Shown here: piece after piece, positions 39,331 to 50,084 of the stretch
Position numbering within the stretch: position 1 is the stretch's first letter
Layout: the number at the start of each line of letters is the position of its first letter
NCBI GenBank assembly: GCA_021927905.1
Contig: BLLK01000051.1
Location: forward strand, 434,001-498,000
Direction: 5' to 3'
DNA length: 64,000 nucleotides
From: Chaetoceros tenuissimus
Taxonomy: Eukaryota > Bacillariophyta > Thalassiosirophyceae > Chaetocerotales > Chaetocerotaceae
Translations under genes and position numbers: made by a program
Notes under the pieces: generated by a model
Told to the model about the DNA's origin: nothing
What the model saw: only the letters and a program-made list of their open reading frames with translations
Databases searched by the model: none

Positions 39331-41520
39331 TTAATTTGTAGTACCACTGTTACTTTCTTGTATATTCCATTCAAATCCGATGGCATTCAATGCATCGATA
39401 TTAGATTGTGGCATTTGAATACCCACACCTTTCAAATTGTCTTGATACCATACTCTATACTCTTTGCAGAATATATGTAAATGGGGTAGGCTATCTTCAG
39501 GAGGATAGGTATGACCAACTTGATTTTTGAACTTGGTGAGTTCTGAGATAATTTCATCAAAGGAATTCATAGCGACATCTTCTATTGCTTCCTTCTTTGT
39601 CGTATCGGATACTACGCTTTCGTGTCCTTGTTGAGGTGTTGTCCAATCGAATCCGATGGCATTTAATGCATTGATACTGTATTCTGACATTGGTAGACCT
39701 TGACCTCTTACATGACGTTGATACCATGCTCTATATTCTGTACAGAATTCATATAGGTTCAAATAGGGTTGACTTTTTGGAATACAGGTGTGACCAAATT
39801 TGTTTTTAAACTGCAAGAGTCTTTCTATGGCTTCTTCAAATGAGAGTTTTGTTGAGTTTGTTTGGGTTTGATGATTTGCATTCATTTCGTGTATCGTTTC
39901 ATTCAAGTCATGAATCATTTTTCTCTTTTGGGGTGGTACATTGGAACTGTTATTGTTGGAAGATTTAGGAAGATATTTGAAATTGCCGTTGAAAGGTTCT
40001 TTCAATAATGGATTCAAGTCTTGCGTTTTTCTCTTGCTGGGTAGTATAGATTTCAAATTGTTGTTGGAAAGTTCTTTCAATAAAGGATTCAAGATTTTGT
40101 TCCAGTTGAAAGATTCAGATGTGAGCTGCGAATAAGGACCCTTTGGCTTTATATGATCCTGGTTTCCATCTTGGAGAGAAAGTTTCGGAGGCTTTGGAGA
40201 TAATTGCATTTCAGGAGTAACTAATTGTGGTCGATGGAGAGGTAAACTTTGATGAATTTCAGGTGTTGTTGTCTTTTCTTTGCGATGTTTCCTCCAAAAT
40301 GAAGCAATCGTTTCTTCATCCTCTTCGGTATACACGCTATTGACTGAGCAGTTTGAATTATCATGTGCATTATCTTTTGCGCATATTGACGACGTGTCTT
40401 GCTGTTTGGTTTTGTAAGCATTTGAAGTACTTGTTGAGTCTTCACAAACTGTTGATGCTTCCGTCTTTTCTTCGAGTAATGATTGCTCTTCATTTGATAT
40501 AGCACCGGTCGTCTGTAAAACATGAAGACAGCCATGTAATTTTGCAGCAACCTTTGCCTCTGTTATTGTTGGCGGTGTGTAATCAGCCCGAAGATAGTTG
40601 CCAGTTATTAAGAAGTTGCTATAATTGACTGCTGTCTCCTAAGTTAAGAGCAGGAAAGATATTGGATTGTTAGAAAAGGAATATCAAGTTGTATATTTTC
40701 GAATGAAATGATGAAATAAGATTTATATTCTGTTCCCCGTTCTCCTTTTTCTTCTTACCATTTTTTCCAATTCCTCATCTTGCTGGCATATGTTCAAATA
40801 GAGAGAACAGATGAGTTGTGATTCAAAGCCATCATCTAATAAGTCCAAAGGCGAACTATGTTTTGACATTCTTGATGATTTATGGAGAGTCCGCGGCCTT
40901 TTTATCGTCGATATTCGATCTTCTGAATTAAGAATACTCCTCGCAGGTATAAACTTTATACCTCCTTCCATCGGCTTTGACGAACCAGATAGCACTGGAG
41001 ATTTGAGATTACTAGTGTCACTTTCAATATTTTGTGAAGATGAATTTTCCATCAACAGATTCATAGCAATGGAAGCAAACATAGGATTAGTAATTAGTGT
41101 CGTTTGTGGCATAGGTGGAAGAGAGTCAAAAGCTGGTACCATCACTTCTTCTGTGACAAAAGCTCGTACTGTTTGAGGGTTTTTCCTTTCAATTAAATGC
41201 GAAAGCATCTCTTGACCTCGTAAGAATTTCTCATGATAGTATCCACCAAAGTCTGGACTGAGCTTACTATTTACTCGTTGAAACCCCCAAATGTTTAGCT
41301 GGCGCCTGATGGAATCATAGTGAACACTTTTGAAGAATATAGGCATGATGGACTTTTCAAAAGCACTTTTGTCAATTATATGAAAACATCTACCGTGATC
41401 TTGCCACTTCATGATTGATTTCAGATGCGGTGCTTTGAGATCAATAAACTCTAGGATTAAAAAGAGTTTGACCGGGAAAGTCAAGTCCATGGCCAGAATA
41501 GGATTTTGTTGAGAGGCCAT
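39331..41520 (-). CDS. Heat-shock-factor DNA-binding domain fused to two helicase-associated domains
   Basis: Two exons, 41520-40759 and 40638-39331, join in phase 0 over a 120-bp intron (ATG|GTAAGA...CTTAG|GAG), giving 689 residues. Residues ~14-105 are an HSF-type winged-helix domain: FPVKLFLILE, IMKWQDHGRCFHIIDKSAF, and SIRRQLNIWGFQRV. The middle is Ser-rich and disordered. Residues ~530-685 hold two HA repeats, FKNKFGHTCIP...YRAWYQRHVRG...ALNAIGFDW and FKNQVGHTYPP...YRVWYQDNLKG...ALNAIGFEW. HA domains are thought to bind nucleic acid. The frame upstream of the HA part stays open right to the acceptor and has no good ATG, which supports one gene. Intron retention would give a 265-residue HSF-only form. 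Role: probable nuclear transcription regulator. Confidence 0.8.
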
Positions 41521-42032
41521 TGGTGTGCACTAATTTTGGTTTGAAACTGCCTTCGCTGAGGGATAATTGATAATTGGAATGTGTTCTAGTTGGGGTTAGT
41601 CTAAATAACCATGGATAAAAACTTCCTTATTTCGATCTCGAAGAATGATGAAAACTCCGGATCGGACGGAGACCTCTTCCAACTTTTTCCAAAACTGACA
41701 CATTTCATTCCGCGCAAAAAGTGGAAGTCGGGAATGTACCGGTAAGACGTTTTATCCATTTCTCCTGTGACTTTTCCGCGCTTCTGTTGATAAGTATTAT
41801 GTGATGTATCATGACGCATGTGTTTCGGAGAAATAAATCTTGAAGCATCATCTATCTGTAGTATGTAGGAATGACGTCATAATGTCTTTTTGCATTGCTA
41901 ACTAAGATCTTAAGTGGCATTGAAGCAAGCCATGTTTGTCGTCCATTCATTTGAAGAACAAAACATCACGAAGAAAACGTATCTTCTTCCATTCATTACT
42001 TCAGAGTTCATAATGCACCACAATGGATTATT
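41521..42032. promoter_or_regulatory. Divergent promoter region, HSF fusion / tRNase Z
   Basis: 512 bp between two starts. I saw no clean nGAAnnTTCnnGAAn array that would mark heat-shock elements. Nothing else stands out; short ORFs here look random. Confidence 0.4.
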
Positions 42033-44507
42033 ATGAGCAAGCACCATGTCTTCAAATGCAGACTAGACACACTCACAGATGGATCAGAATTCTCAGGCAG
42101 CGGAACAATCTTCTTGACAATCGTACGTGTCTCCCATTCTCAAGAAGAAACGATAGTCGCTCGATATGCACTCAATGGGATATCACCTTTGATTTCTCGA
42201 TTGGCATCGGATCAAGCTTTGAAACTTTCTCATGTAAGAGCTTGCTTTCTAAGTTCCATGAGTGTAGATTGTACAGCTGGTCTGGCTGCTTTACTGCTTT
42301 CATTGAGTAATTACAGTATTACTGGCAAGTTACATGTTGTAGCTAGTGATGGCATCGATCGTTACATGGAGTTCTTGAATGAGTTAGTTTTGAAACGAAG
42401 AAATTATCCACAAGTTTGTAGCTGTGTCGTTCCTGATGATGCTAGTGTCTGGTGGAATGTCTACCAAGATGAATTCATTCAAGTGTTTGCGAAAAGAGTT
42501 CGTCGAGGTGGAGATATTGATGAAAGCGAGAGTGAAAGTAGCGAAGAAGAAGATAGCGATAGCGATGAAAGTGACGAAGAAGAAAATATACAAGAGAATA
42601 AAGATAGTACAGATGCTGAAACTTTAGTATATGTCATCAAAGTCAACTGTACAGAGAAGCCGATATCATTCGCAGTACTACCTTCAATATCGAACGCAAC
42701 TATTCCGAAAAAAATATTCGCAGGTCTACCGGAAGAAGTAACATCGCAGTCTGATTCAAAGTTGGACTTTATTTTACATATAAATCCTTATCCCGATGAA
42801 AGAGAAGATGATCCACAAATATGTCAGCATTTGAAATCAATCGCGAAGCTTCACTTGTTCACGAGACCAACGAATGCACGTAGAGATGAAGGTATTTTGA
42901 TCCGCTCATTGCATCAGAGTAGACTATTGCATCGCCAATTGCCATTTGCTTTCCCGCTTTGTGACGATGAGAAGAAAAGAAATCCTATTGACTCATGTGA
43001 ATATAACAACAATACGTCAACAAAAATCCATAGACTACGTTCAGCATCTACCTTGCACATTGATGAAATTGTATCTTCATCTTCAAATTTTGCGCATTCC
43101 TTTGAATCACATGTGAAGAATATCAAAAGTAAAGTTGAAAGAATTGCTAATAGTTCAATGGATATATCAACAGAAATGGCAAAAGAATTCAACCAGCTTT
43201 CTTCATTTTACTCTGGAGGTCAAAATGAAAAGAAAGCGGCTTCTTCAATGGATCATATTGATGCAAATGAAATAGATCTATCGGGTAGTGAGGATGATGA
43301 AGAATCTATAGGCCCACCTACTAAAAAGTTGAAATGTAATGAAAGCAAGAACAATGAAGACGAAATATCGAAGACATTATTAGACAAATCGGTGCCTCAG
43401 TTATTAGTACTGGGTACGGGATGCGCTTCTCCGTCAGCTCTTCGAGGATCTTCTGGTCATGCATTGTTTTTACCCACAATTATCAACCATGTCGCTGATC
43501 TTTCTCTAACATTGGTACTTGAATGCGGTGAAGGGTTTCTTACAAATTTACAAAGATATTGTCCTACCGAACATCCCGTGGAGAAACATTTGGAGCAGAT
43601 ACGAATTATTTGGATTTCACATGCTCATCTAGATCACTATGGTGGTCTTCCTAGCCTTGTTCATGAAATTATTAAACTGAATGAAGGTAGAAACATGTGT
43701 ACATGCTTCCAGCTCAGAGGAAATACCCCACCAATCATTAATATGTGCCAACAGAGTAATGCAACAGAAAAAGATTATACATGCCATACATGTCAAGGAA
43801 AGACACCCCCAATCATCATATCTCCTTCAAAAGTACTTGAATATTTGGATTTGAGTTTGCGCTGTAAAAATGGATTTTTGAATGGAAAGAAAATGTATAT
43901 TGGTGTCAATCATCGCGACTTTGACTCGTCGCCTTTCACAGAACAAATTAGGCAACAAGTCTTCAACATAGAACTTGACAGTTCTTTTCCAAACGAGAAA
44001 CAATCGTATCGACCTTTTAGGTTTTTGAAGAACGTCATGGTTGATCATTGTCCAAATGCCTTTGGATGTTTATTTGGACTCAACCCAGCTTCGATCATGG
44101 ATAAGAAAATATTTACAATATGCTACAGTGGTGATACCCGCCCATCGTCGAACCTCGTTCAAGCTTGCAATCATTTTACATATTCTTGTGGTGATAAAGT
44201 CTCATTCTTACTACATGAAGCCACATTCGATAACGATGAAAGAGGCAAAGTTGAGGCAAAGAAGAAACGACATACTACAATTGAAGAAGCGAAAAATATT
44301 GCATCACAGATCAGTGTGGACACTACTCTTTTAACTCACTTTTCTCAGAGGTATCCAAAGTTACCGCCAGGATTTGATAGGGATACAAATCACAATGTTG
44401 GTTTTGCTTTTGATGGTATGTTGATTCCTTTGCAAAATACAAACCTGAAACAGGCAATGGTACAAGTTACTTGTCTCGCTGTAGCGGTATTATCTGGAGA
44501 AAATTAA
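42033..44507 (+). CDS. tRNase Z, long form (ELAC2-like)
   Basis: 824 residues, single exon. The C-terminal metallo-beta-lactamase half has the zinc motif SHAHLDHYGG (~529-538), preceded by LGTGCASPSALRGSSG (~460) and LECGEGFLTNLQRY, and followed by YSGDTRPSSNLV (~697), LLHEATFDND (~727) and LLTHFSQRY (~764). The N-terminal half is the degenerate copy typical of the long form, interrupted by a very acidic Ser-rich insert (~165-200). The usual PSKYRN-like loop reads PSALRGS. The enzyme removes the 3' trailer of precursor tRNA in nucleus and mitochondria. No clear targeting peptide is seen. Length fits the family. It is divergent from the HSF fusion gene. Confidence 0.93.
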   Translation: MSKHHVFKCRLDTLTDGSEFSGSGTIFLTIVRVSHSQEETIVARYALNGISPLISRLASDQALKLSHVRACFLSSMSVDCTAGLAALLLSLSNYSITGKLHVVASDGIDRYMEFLNELVLKRRNYPQVCSCVVPDDASVWWNVYQDEFIQVFAKRVRRGGDIDESESESSEEEDSDSDESDEEENIQENKDSTDAETLVYVIKVNCTEKPISFAVLPSISNATIPKKIFAGLPEEVTSQSDSKLDFILHINPYPDEREDDPQICQHLKSIAKLHLFTRPTNARRDEGILIRSLHQSRLLHRQLPFAFPLCDDEKKRNPIDSCEYNNNTSTKIHRLRSASTLHIDEIVSSSSNFAHSFESHVKNIKSKVERIANSSMDISTEMAKEFNQLSSFYSGGQNEKKAASSMDHIDANEIDLSGSEDDEESIGPPTKKLKCNESKNNEDEISKTLLDKSVPQLLVLGTGCASPSALRGSSGHALFLPTIINHVADLSLTLVLECGEGFLTNLQRYCPTEHPVEKHLEQIRIIWISHAHLDHYGGLPSLVHEIIKLNEGRNMCTCFQLRGNTPPIINMCQQSNATEKDYTCHTCQGKTPPIIISPSKVLEYLDLSLRCKNGFLNGKKMYIGVNHRDFDSSPFTEQIRQQVFNIELDSSFPNEKQSYRPFRFLKNVMVDHCPNAFGCLFGLNPASIMDKKIFTICYSGDTRPSSNLVQACNHFTYSCGDKVSFLLHEATFDNDERGKVEAKKKRHTTIEEAKNIASQISVDTTLLTHFSQRYPKLPPGFDRDTNHNVGFAFDGMLIPLQNTNLKQAMVQVTCLAVAVLSGEN

Positions 44508-44926
44508 TCTTTGAAACAGATTGCTCAACTTACTGTACTTAGAATTCATAGTGTTTTGAATAAAGTAAAGTTGCATATAAGCACAGAGCGATTTCTATCC
44601 AATGACAAACACTTTTCTTGCTCTTGACCATTCTCTTCTTCTTCTTTTTCAAAAGTTGACACTTCTATGACATGTGACAGACACTTCAATTCGGGTCATT
44701 TTTTGAATTCCTTCACTGATTAGACCATGTTTCTCCGTTTTCTTTCAATGCAATACATTCTTTGAAATAGATAAGAGATACGGACTTACAACCTCACGCT
44801 TGCACCATACTACAAAATAGGTGTACCATGTTTGTAACTTTATATTATGAAATATATTTGAATAGTCTGTTTTTGATTTGTAGAAACGTTGTATTGCTTT
44901 CGTATCCCCTATCTTGCGTTTACATT
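44508..44926. other. Intergenic between convergent genes
   Basis: 419 bp between the stops of tRNase Z and the membrane protein. Pyrimidine-rich stretches (CTCTTCTTCTTCTTTTTC near 44635) but no gene or terminator-like palindrome that I can support. Confidence 0.4.
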
Positions 44927-45696
44927 TTACATGAGATATGCCTTGACGATTGCAAAACTATGAATTGCGAAACATACACCTCCTACAATGAAGAATCTAC
45001 CTCCCTTTTCTACTGCTACATCCCATCCAGCCACGTTTGTATAAAGAGGCAACAAAAAGTTCGCTCCGTAGTTAAAATTAATTGCACCAACAAGAGCAGA
45101 GAATAAAGCGACGATAAATGGAAATGGAATGACGTTACCACTGCGAAGAAGACGTGCAATATCCTACAAATATATATTATTAGTGTTTGCTTCTACCAGT
45201 TGTATATAGAATGTATATCAATCAATTTTCAATTTTGACTTACTCACAAAAGACCAGAACAAACAGTAAGAGTTCCTGCAATGTAGAGATACTGACCCAC
45301 TGGCTCACCGGTAGTGTTGACATCTGGGTAGAAGAAGATACTTCCAATCACAAGTGCTAATGAGCCCAAAACATATAAGCTTGAGTTCAACATCGCGATT
45401 GTACCATTACCAACGGCGCCCATGAAATCAATCAAAGTACACGTGAAGAATATTCCTGTTCCAATGATGAAGCAAACCGCACAATACTGGAAATCAAAGG
45501 CTTCCTTATAGGTTGGTACAATCACTGAAGGAATAGTGAATGCTCCTGCAGCGATGAGGAATGCAGACATGACCAAACGCATGAGAGTATTGTAGTATAC
45601 CAAGAAACCCTTGCTTGATGATTCGTTGTCAGCTCCTCCTTTCTCGTCATCGAAGGCGGTCTCTTGGCCCTGAGGGTTTTCTGCATCTGTACTCAT
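44927..45696 (-). CDS. Multipass membrane protein, two exons with an in-frame TGA at the junction
   Basis: Exon 1 starts at the ATG at 45696 (MSTDAENPQG) and has about four membrane spans (LVMSAFLIAAGAFTIPSVIV; YCAVCFIIGTGIFFTCTLI; SSLYVLGSLALVIGSIFFY; YLYIAGTLTVCSGLL). Exon 2 (45163-44927) continues with NVIPFPFIVALFSALVGAIN and FFIVGGVCFAIHSFAIV and ends in TAA. Two donors compete: TT|GTGAGT (exon end 45248, phase 2) would put exon 2 out of frame, and GA|GTAAGT (exon end 45244, phase 0) keeps the frame but includes a TGA as its last codon. So either the protein stops there, the TGA is recoded, or there is a sequence error. Resemblance to bacterial YrhK membrane proteins is weak. Function unknown. 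Confidence 0.65.
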
Positions 45697-46447
45697 GTTG
45701 ATGTTGTTGATTATTACCTGGTAACTATAGGAATGTAGGTGAAATATGAAATATGGCAATCCAATCACTCCCGATGTTTTTCGCATGCAGCATGCGTCGA
45801 GCAGATGCTTCAATCACACTGACAGTCATAGTTGTGTCAAGCTTCTATTTGATGGGCTTCTCACTTTTCATGATTTCTCCGAAAGTTTCTATGCAAAGTA
45901 AAATGAAGTCGATAATTTAATTTAAAATTACTACAGCAAAGTAGATAATTTTTCACATATATTTTCCAATGTGCTTACATGCTTTCTGTCTGCTTTTCTA
46001 TACATGCCTACAAGTACTTAAAAAATACTCAAATGGAAATGCAAGTATGTCGATTTCTTGCTTTAATTCGTTGTTATATCACTGCACTTCTTAAAATGGA
46101 TTGTCTTACAAAATGCATCTTACTTCGTAGTAAGAATTTTCATTCTTTTCTATTTCTTTTGTTTTTAGTTTATGTATATCATCTTCATCTTTTATGCATG
46201 ACTTTTTGCTTTTTGTGTATTCAATCTCATACTATTTTTTTAAATGTTATTGATGGGTTGTAAACCTCATAGAATAGACTTTTCCGCACTATCCATAACT
46301 CATTATATGATATGCTCCAATGAAGAAGATTCATTACAAATGTTTGCATTAGATTTTTGTTTACTTTATTCTACATATTTTTTTTGGCATCCAAGGAAAG
46401 AACACTTTTCGTACCTACAATTTTATGATTCCTTGACGATCACAGCT
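45697..46447. other. AT-rich intergenic, no supported gene
   Basis: 751 bp, very T-rich on the plus strand. Two short ORFs (45979-46263 and 46244-46501) have the composition of random AT-rich sequence and overlap each other. I see no RNA gene or repeat. Confidence 0.45.
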
Positions 46448-46897
46448 CTAAGCTACCTCTTTATCAACCTCATAAACTCTTCTGCAGCATCCATCACATG
46501 ATGTGAAACCAATACAAATGAAAATAGCTGCATATGGTGGACATGTACAAACTACTCCAATTGGTCCTTTTTGAATTGGGAATTTTTCTTCGGCAATCGC
46601 AGCTAGGAATTTTTTCTTTCCAAACTCAGAAATAGATTCAATCTTGGGAGCAATTGGTTCAACGCAATCCTCACCCTTGCAAAGAACTGGGTTCTCTTCT
46701 CTTAGATTGCGTGCCGGTAGTGGTGGAGGTACAGCTTCAACAGTAATGATATTGTCTGGATTATTGAAGTCGTCAACAGTCACAGACTTTCCAGCTTTTG
46801 GAGCTTTTGTTCCTTTCGGAGCCTTGGTATCCTTTGCTGCTGCTAGAGATAAGATAGTAATCAAAGCGAATAGTTTGATGTAAATAGATGTTTTCAT
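46448..46897 (-). CDS. Small secreted protein with Cys-rich C-terminus
   Basis: 149 residues. It has a signal peptide (MKTSIYIKLFALITILSLAAA), then a Lys/Pro-rich tandem (KDTKAPKGTKAPKAGK) and an acidic and Pro-rich middle. The C-terminal part has CKGEDC and VVCTCPPYAAIFICIGFTSCDGCCRRVYEV. The eight Cys suggest disulfides or metal binding outside the cell. A hydrophobic run between the Cys pairs (PYAAIFICIGF) is too short to be a sure membrane span. I do not recognise the family. Confidence 0.75.
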   Translation of the reverse strand: MKTSIYIKLFALITILSLAAAKDTKAPKGTKAPKAGKSVTVDDFNNPDNIITVEAVPPPLPARNLREENPVLCKGEDCVEPIAPKIESISEFGKKKFLAAIAEEKFPIQKGPIGVVCTCPPYAAIFICIGFTSCDGCCRRVYEVDKEVA

Positions 46898-47145
46898 TTT
46901 GGTGCAAATGCTAGTTGAAATTATTTATGAGAAGACTTTGTTATGTTGATGAAGGAAAAAGTTTTGTTTCGATCGCCAAAAAAAGCACCCTCCTCTCCTT
47001 TCAGCGAAAAGACTGAGTTCGATATAATTGCCCTTTTTACGTATTTAGCCACGACTACCTCATCTCCGAAACAAGCTACAACATATTCAATCCGATCTGC
47101 CTTTTGAAGAACAGTGTAGTAAATCTATACACCCTATTGAAGCTC

Positions 47146-48076
47146 ATGATGAGATGGGTGAATGGACCATTCACCCATCATGGATCAATGTAGATTCTAT
47201 GTTTGTGCTTCGAAAAGGAGATAGTACGCTCACATCGGGGATTCCCTTACAAATTGTCCTGTATGTTTCCAACAGGCAGTGCAGACTTGTAGTAAATGCA
47301 AATCTGTGGCTTACTGCTCGAAAGAGTGTCAAATTAAGCATTGGAAATCTGTACATAAAAGCTGTTGCAAGCCGAACCCAAACCCTGCAAAATTGAAAGG
47401 ATCTTTATCGCAATTCAAATCTCTTACTCCCGATGATTTCAAGGGACATGAGTTCCTACTCATCAAACCTACAGGAAGATTAAATAGTATTGATGAAATA
47501 TGCCATCAGTGTTTAGAATCTGCTGATGATATTCTTGATATCCCTGGCTTTGGACATAATCAACTCGAAGTTATGTGGGCTCATAATAATCAACACGACC
47601 CTATAGCAAAAGCAATACGAGAGAAATATGGATGGAGTAGTGGAACATATGCCATTGAAACTATGGCAGGATATGCACGTAAAGAGGATATCATGTGCAA
47701 TGTGATTATTTGCGATGATTCATTTCGCAGTATGATGGACCAAGAGCCAAATTACTATGGATATGCATGCTTTCCAGATCTATTTACAAAATTGAAACAA
47801 CCTGTGCGGGGTAACTTGGTCATGTATCGCATCATAGTCAAAAATCGAAAGATTAGGAATAAGGCATCGTCATTCTTTCAATTAAATCTTACAGAGGATT
47901 CTGATCTAGAATATGAATATGAAATTTGTCCACTGAATAAAGCGGAAGTGGCATGTATGTTATTTGATCGTATGAATAATCTTGAAGATGAAACATATTC
48001 GAGAAGACATTGGAGACACGAAATTCGATCAATGGAAAGAGATATTGAAGATAATGCCATTACACTTCCTTTTTAA
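47146..48076 (+). CDS. MYND zinc-finger protein, first exon uncertain
   Basis: The main frame runs to 48076 and is preceded by an in-frame stop at 47222-47224 with no ATG between it and the finger. The MYND finger is complete: C-P-V-C (from 47255), C-S-K-C, Y-C-S-K-E-C, H and C-C. A possible short first exon (ATG ATG AGA TGG, 47146-47157) joined over a 67-bp intron (GTGAAT...GATAG) to 47225 would give 287 residues, but other starts are possible, including an ORF in another frame from 47154. After the finger come about 230 residues with no known domain (KAIREKYGWSSGTYAIETM; EYEYEICPLNKAEVACML). MYND fingers bind proline-rich peptides, so an adaptor role is likely. Confidence 0.65.
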
Positions 48077-48621
48077 TTTACTTAAATATCTTGAACCAAA
48101 AACATAATTACGTATACTGAAAAAGAACAATCACGACGAACTGGGGCGGGTCAAAATAAACCTTTTTGGATTGTCTTGGGACTTGAAATTCCAATAAGAA
48201 AGTTCTCTGCTAAGCTCGTTCTGCAACTCTAACAAAAAACAGTTGAGTCCATCCTCTAAAAGTAAGGCCCGTCTTTGACAGACACATTATTTCTATGAAT
48301 CAATCTAAGTATGCTGTAAATATCTTCGCCATGAAAGTGACTCTAGCTAGAACAAGTATAGATTTACGTTTTAACAAAACGGAGCAATTGAATATAAGAA
48401 AACAGTCTTTATTTACAAGAATACCATTGGAAAAAATGCTCGAAAAGTAAAATCACAAAATCTTTTCGTCCTCCTAGATTGCTTAAAAAGCGAGCGAACT
48501 TCTTCTTGCCATGTATCCAATTGAATAATACCTACCTATGCGATTGCCACGACGTGCTTTAATATGTTTACCTTGATGAATTCGAACTTGTAGATGCGAC
48601 TAGCAATGATCTATTCAATAC
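48077..48621. repeat. 3' flank of cassette A, duplicated at 52366-52820
   Basis: From about 48121 this stretch matches 52366-52800 almost base for base (for example GGACTTGAAATTCCAATAAG and the phrase TCTGCTAAGCTCGTTCTGCA in both). It lies downstream of the family gene in each case. No gene within it. Confidence 0.85.
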
Positions 48622-49332
48622 TTATCCTTCCAAGTCAAGAAAGTCGCCATTGCTTACTCTATACATTGTGCTTTGAGCCGTTTTATTTGGAGCTCTAGTA
48701 CTATTAGTCACAGACCAAGAGATTCTCTTCAAGGCACCCTCTTCTTTTGTAGCATTGCCTTCTTCATTTCGTGAAACTGGATCTAAGGAATAGTCAGTGA
48801 TAGTTGAATGTTTCTTGCTTGCACCTCCTTGATACAAGCATTGTCTCTTGTAGAGCATCTTCTCCTGCTTCACGAGCAACTCCTCGTCGAGATCTAAAGC
48901 AGCAGTTGCGAACACCAATCTAGGCTGATCGCCGTTACTGACTTGAATTGCATTGTCTTGATTCACTTCCTTTCTTTTCAAAAGCATCTCTGCCTCAATC
49001 ATCATCACTGCGTCTTCTTTGTTGCTTTTGCCATGATCACTTCCTTTCTGAGGAGAAGACTTGATGCATTGCGCGTAGCATTTCTCAAGCTCATGAATAC
49101 TCTGCTCCAGTTCCACAAACGAAGTACTAGGACTCGAAGTGCCACTACTATCAGTACCGACGAAATGCTCCTCGCTCTCTTCTTGCTCAAACATCATACC
49201 ATCTAGACTAAATACAGAAGCATCTTCCCCTCCACTCATACTGGAATCAGCCGAGGAGTAAGTTAATGAATGATCATCATTGTTGTGTTGAATCTGAATT
49301 GGAAAGATTGGAATATCATTGAGCATATTCAT
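48622..49332 (-). CDS. Cassette family protein A
   Basis: 236 residues, single exon. The N-terminal unit reads FPIQIQHNNDDHSLTYSSAD, then an acidic Ser-rich stretch (GGEDASVFSLDGMMF), then ELEQSIHELEKCYAQCIKSS, a likely short coiled coil. The second half is charged and disordered-looking with ELLVKQEKMLYKRQCLYQGG and ends DFLDLEG. No domain is recognised and no signal or membrane segment is present, so it is probably cytosolic or nuclear. It is the single-unit form; its relative at 52821-54389 carries four N-terminal units. A decayed relative lies at 50085-51110. Confidence 0.7.
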   Translation of the reverse strand: MNMLNDIPIFPIQIQHNNDDHSLTYSSADSSMSGGEDASVFSLDGMMFEQEESEEHFVGTDSSGTSSPSTSFVELEQSIHELEKCYAQCIKSSPQKGSDHGKSNKEDAVMMIEAEMLLKRKEVNQDNAIQVSNGDQPRLVFATAALDLDEELLVKQEKMLYKRQCLYQGGASKKHSTITDYSLDPVSRNEEGNATKEEGALKRISWSVTNSTRAPNKTAQSTMYRVSNGDFLDLEG

Positions 49333-50084
49333 TGCTACTTATGAGAAGACAATCCAATCCGCCTACTAGTAGTCGCTCCAGAAGTGTCAATCGTCATACT
49401 CTAAAGATACAAGAATACAGCCATTCTAAGCAAGCAAACCCATCTCATCTGCCACAGAGAATCTCACTCGTACTTCATTACACTCCGCATTTCTCCATGC
49501 TCTGATAAGCTCTCTTTCAAATTTTCATACAGCTCAATGAAAATTTGAAAGAGAGAATCACTCCAAGTAAATGAAGCAAAAGAAAGGCTATGTTATTCAT
49601 TTCACAGGACCGATGCCGACCATAGAAGTGTATCAGTCAAAATAACTACAACTCAGTACGTATCGGACGTACCAGAAGAGCTAGAACACGCATGGCTTCG
49701 ATAAACCTCAAAACCTATTCTTTTCCAATCTAACTCAACGCTCCATTCCAATTTCTAACAAATGACAAGAAAAACAAAAATCACAGGGTGTGGTGAACAG
49801 TCCTCCATTCTACTATCTCTCAAGTACATTTCCATTTTTAATTGTAGCAAAGTGCAAATCTTTGTATGATTCAATCAATTCTCTTTCCTCCGATCATTTT
49901 CACCAGAAAAGAACGAGCGAGCTACTTGCTAGTACAATACCTACTTATTGGTCGATACTAGCAATGGCACCCTTCTTGAAACTGCAGGTGTACACCTTGA
50001 TAAAATCTTCTCATGGATACAACAAGTAATGTTCATTTCATCGCTTACAGCATATCTTAATTTTTGAGGAGCAGTTGTATTATT
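49333..50084. other. Upstream flank of cassette A with a perfect hairpin
   Basis: 752 bp related to 51100-51550 and 54400-54800 (shared phrases such as CTTCATTACACTCCGC and CTCCATGCTCTGAT). A perfect 19-bp inverted repeat with an 8-base loop lies at 49510-49555. From about 49850 it becomes the degraded 3' flank of the next cassette. Confidence 0.6.
49510..49555. repeat. 19-bp perfect inverted repeat
   Basis: Arms CTCTCTTTCAAATTTTCAT (49510-49528) and its exact reverse complement (49537-49555), loop ACAGCTCA. The matching places in the other cassettes keep only one arm (near 51300 and 54595). Confidence 0.9.

Noticed and set aside
39331-40335. HA-domain ORF as a separate gene
   Set aside because: Its apparent first codon is GTG and the frame stays open for another 101 codons up to a good acceptor, in phase with the HSF exon.
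41521-42032. Possible heat-shock elements upstream of the HSF fusion gene
   Set aside because: No run of three alternating GAA/TTC units is present; isolated GAA and TTC triplets are expected by chance in AT-rich DNA.
45979-46501. Two short plus-strand ORFs in AT-rich DNA
   Set aside because: Overlapping frames in T-rich sequence with random-looking Cys/Leu/Phe-rich products; no start context or domain.
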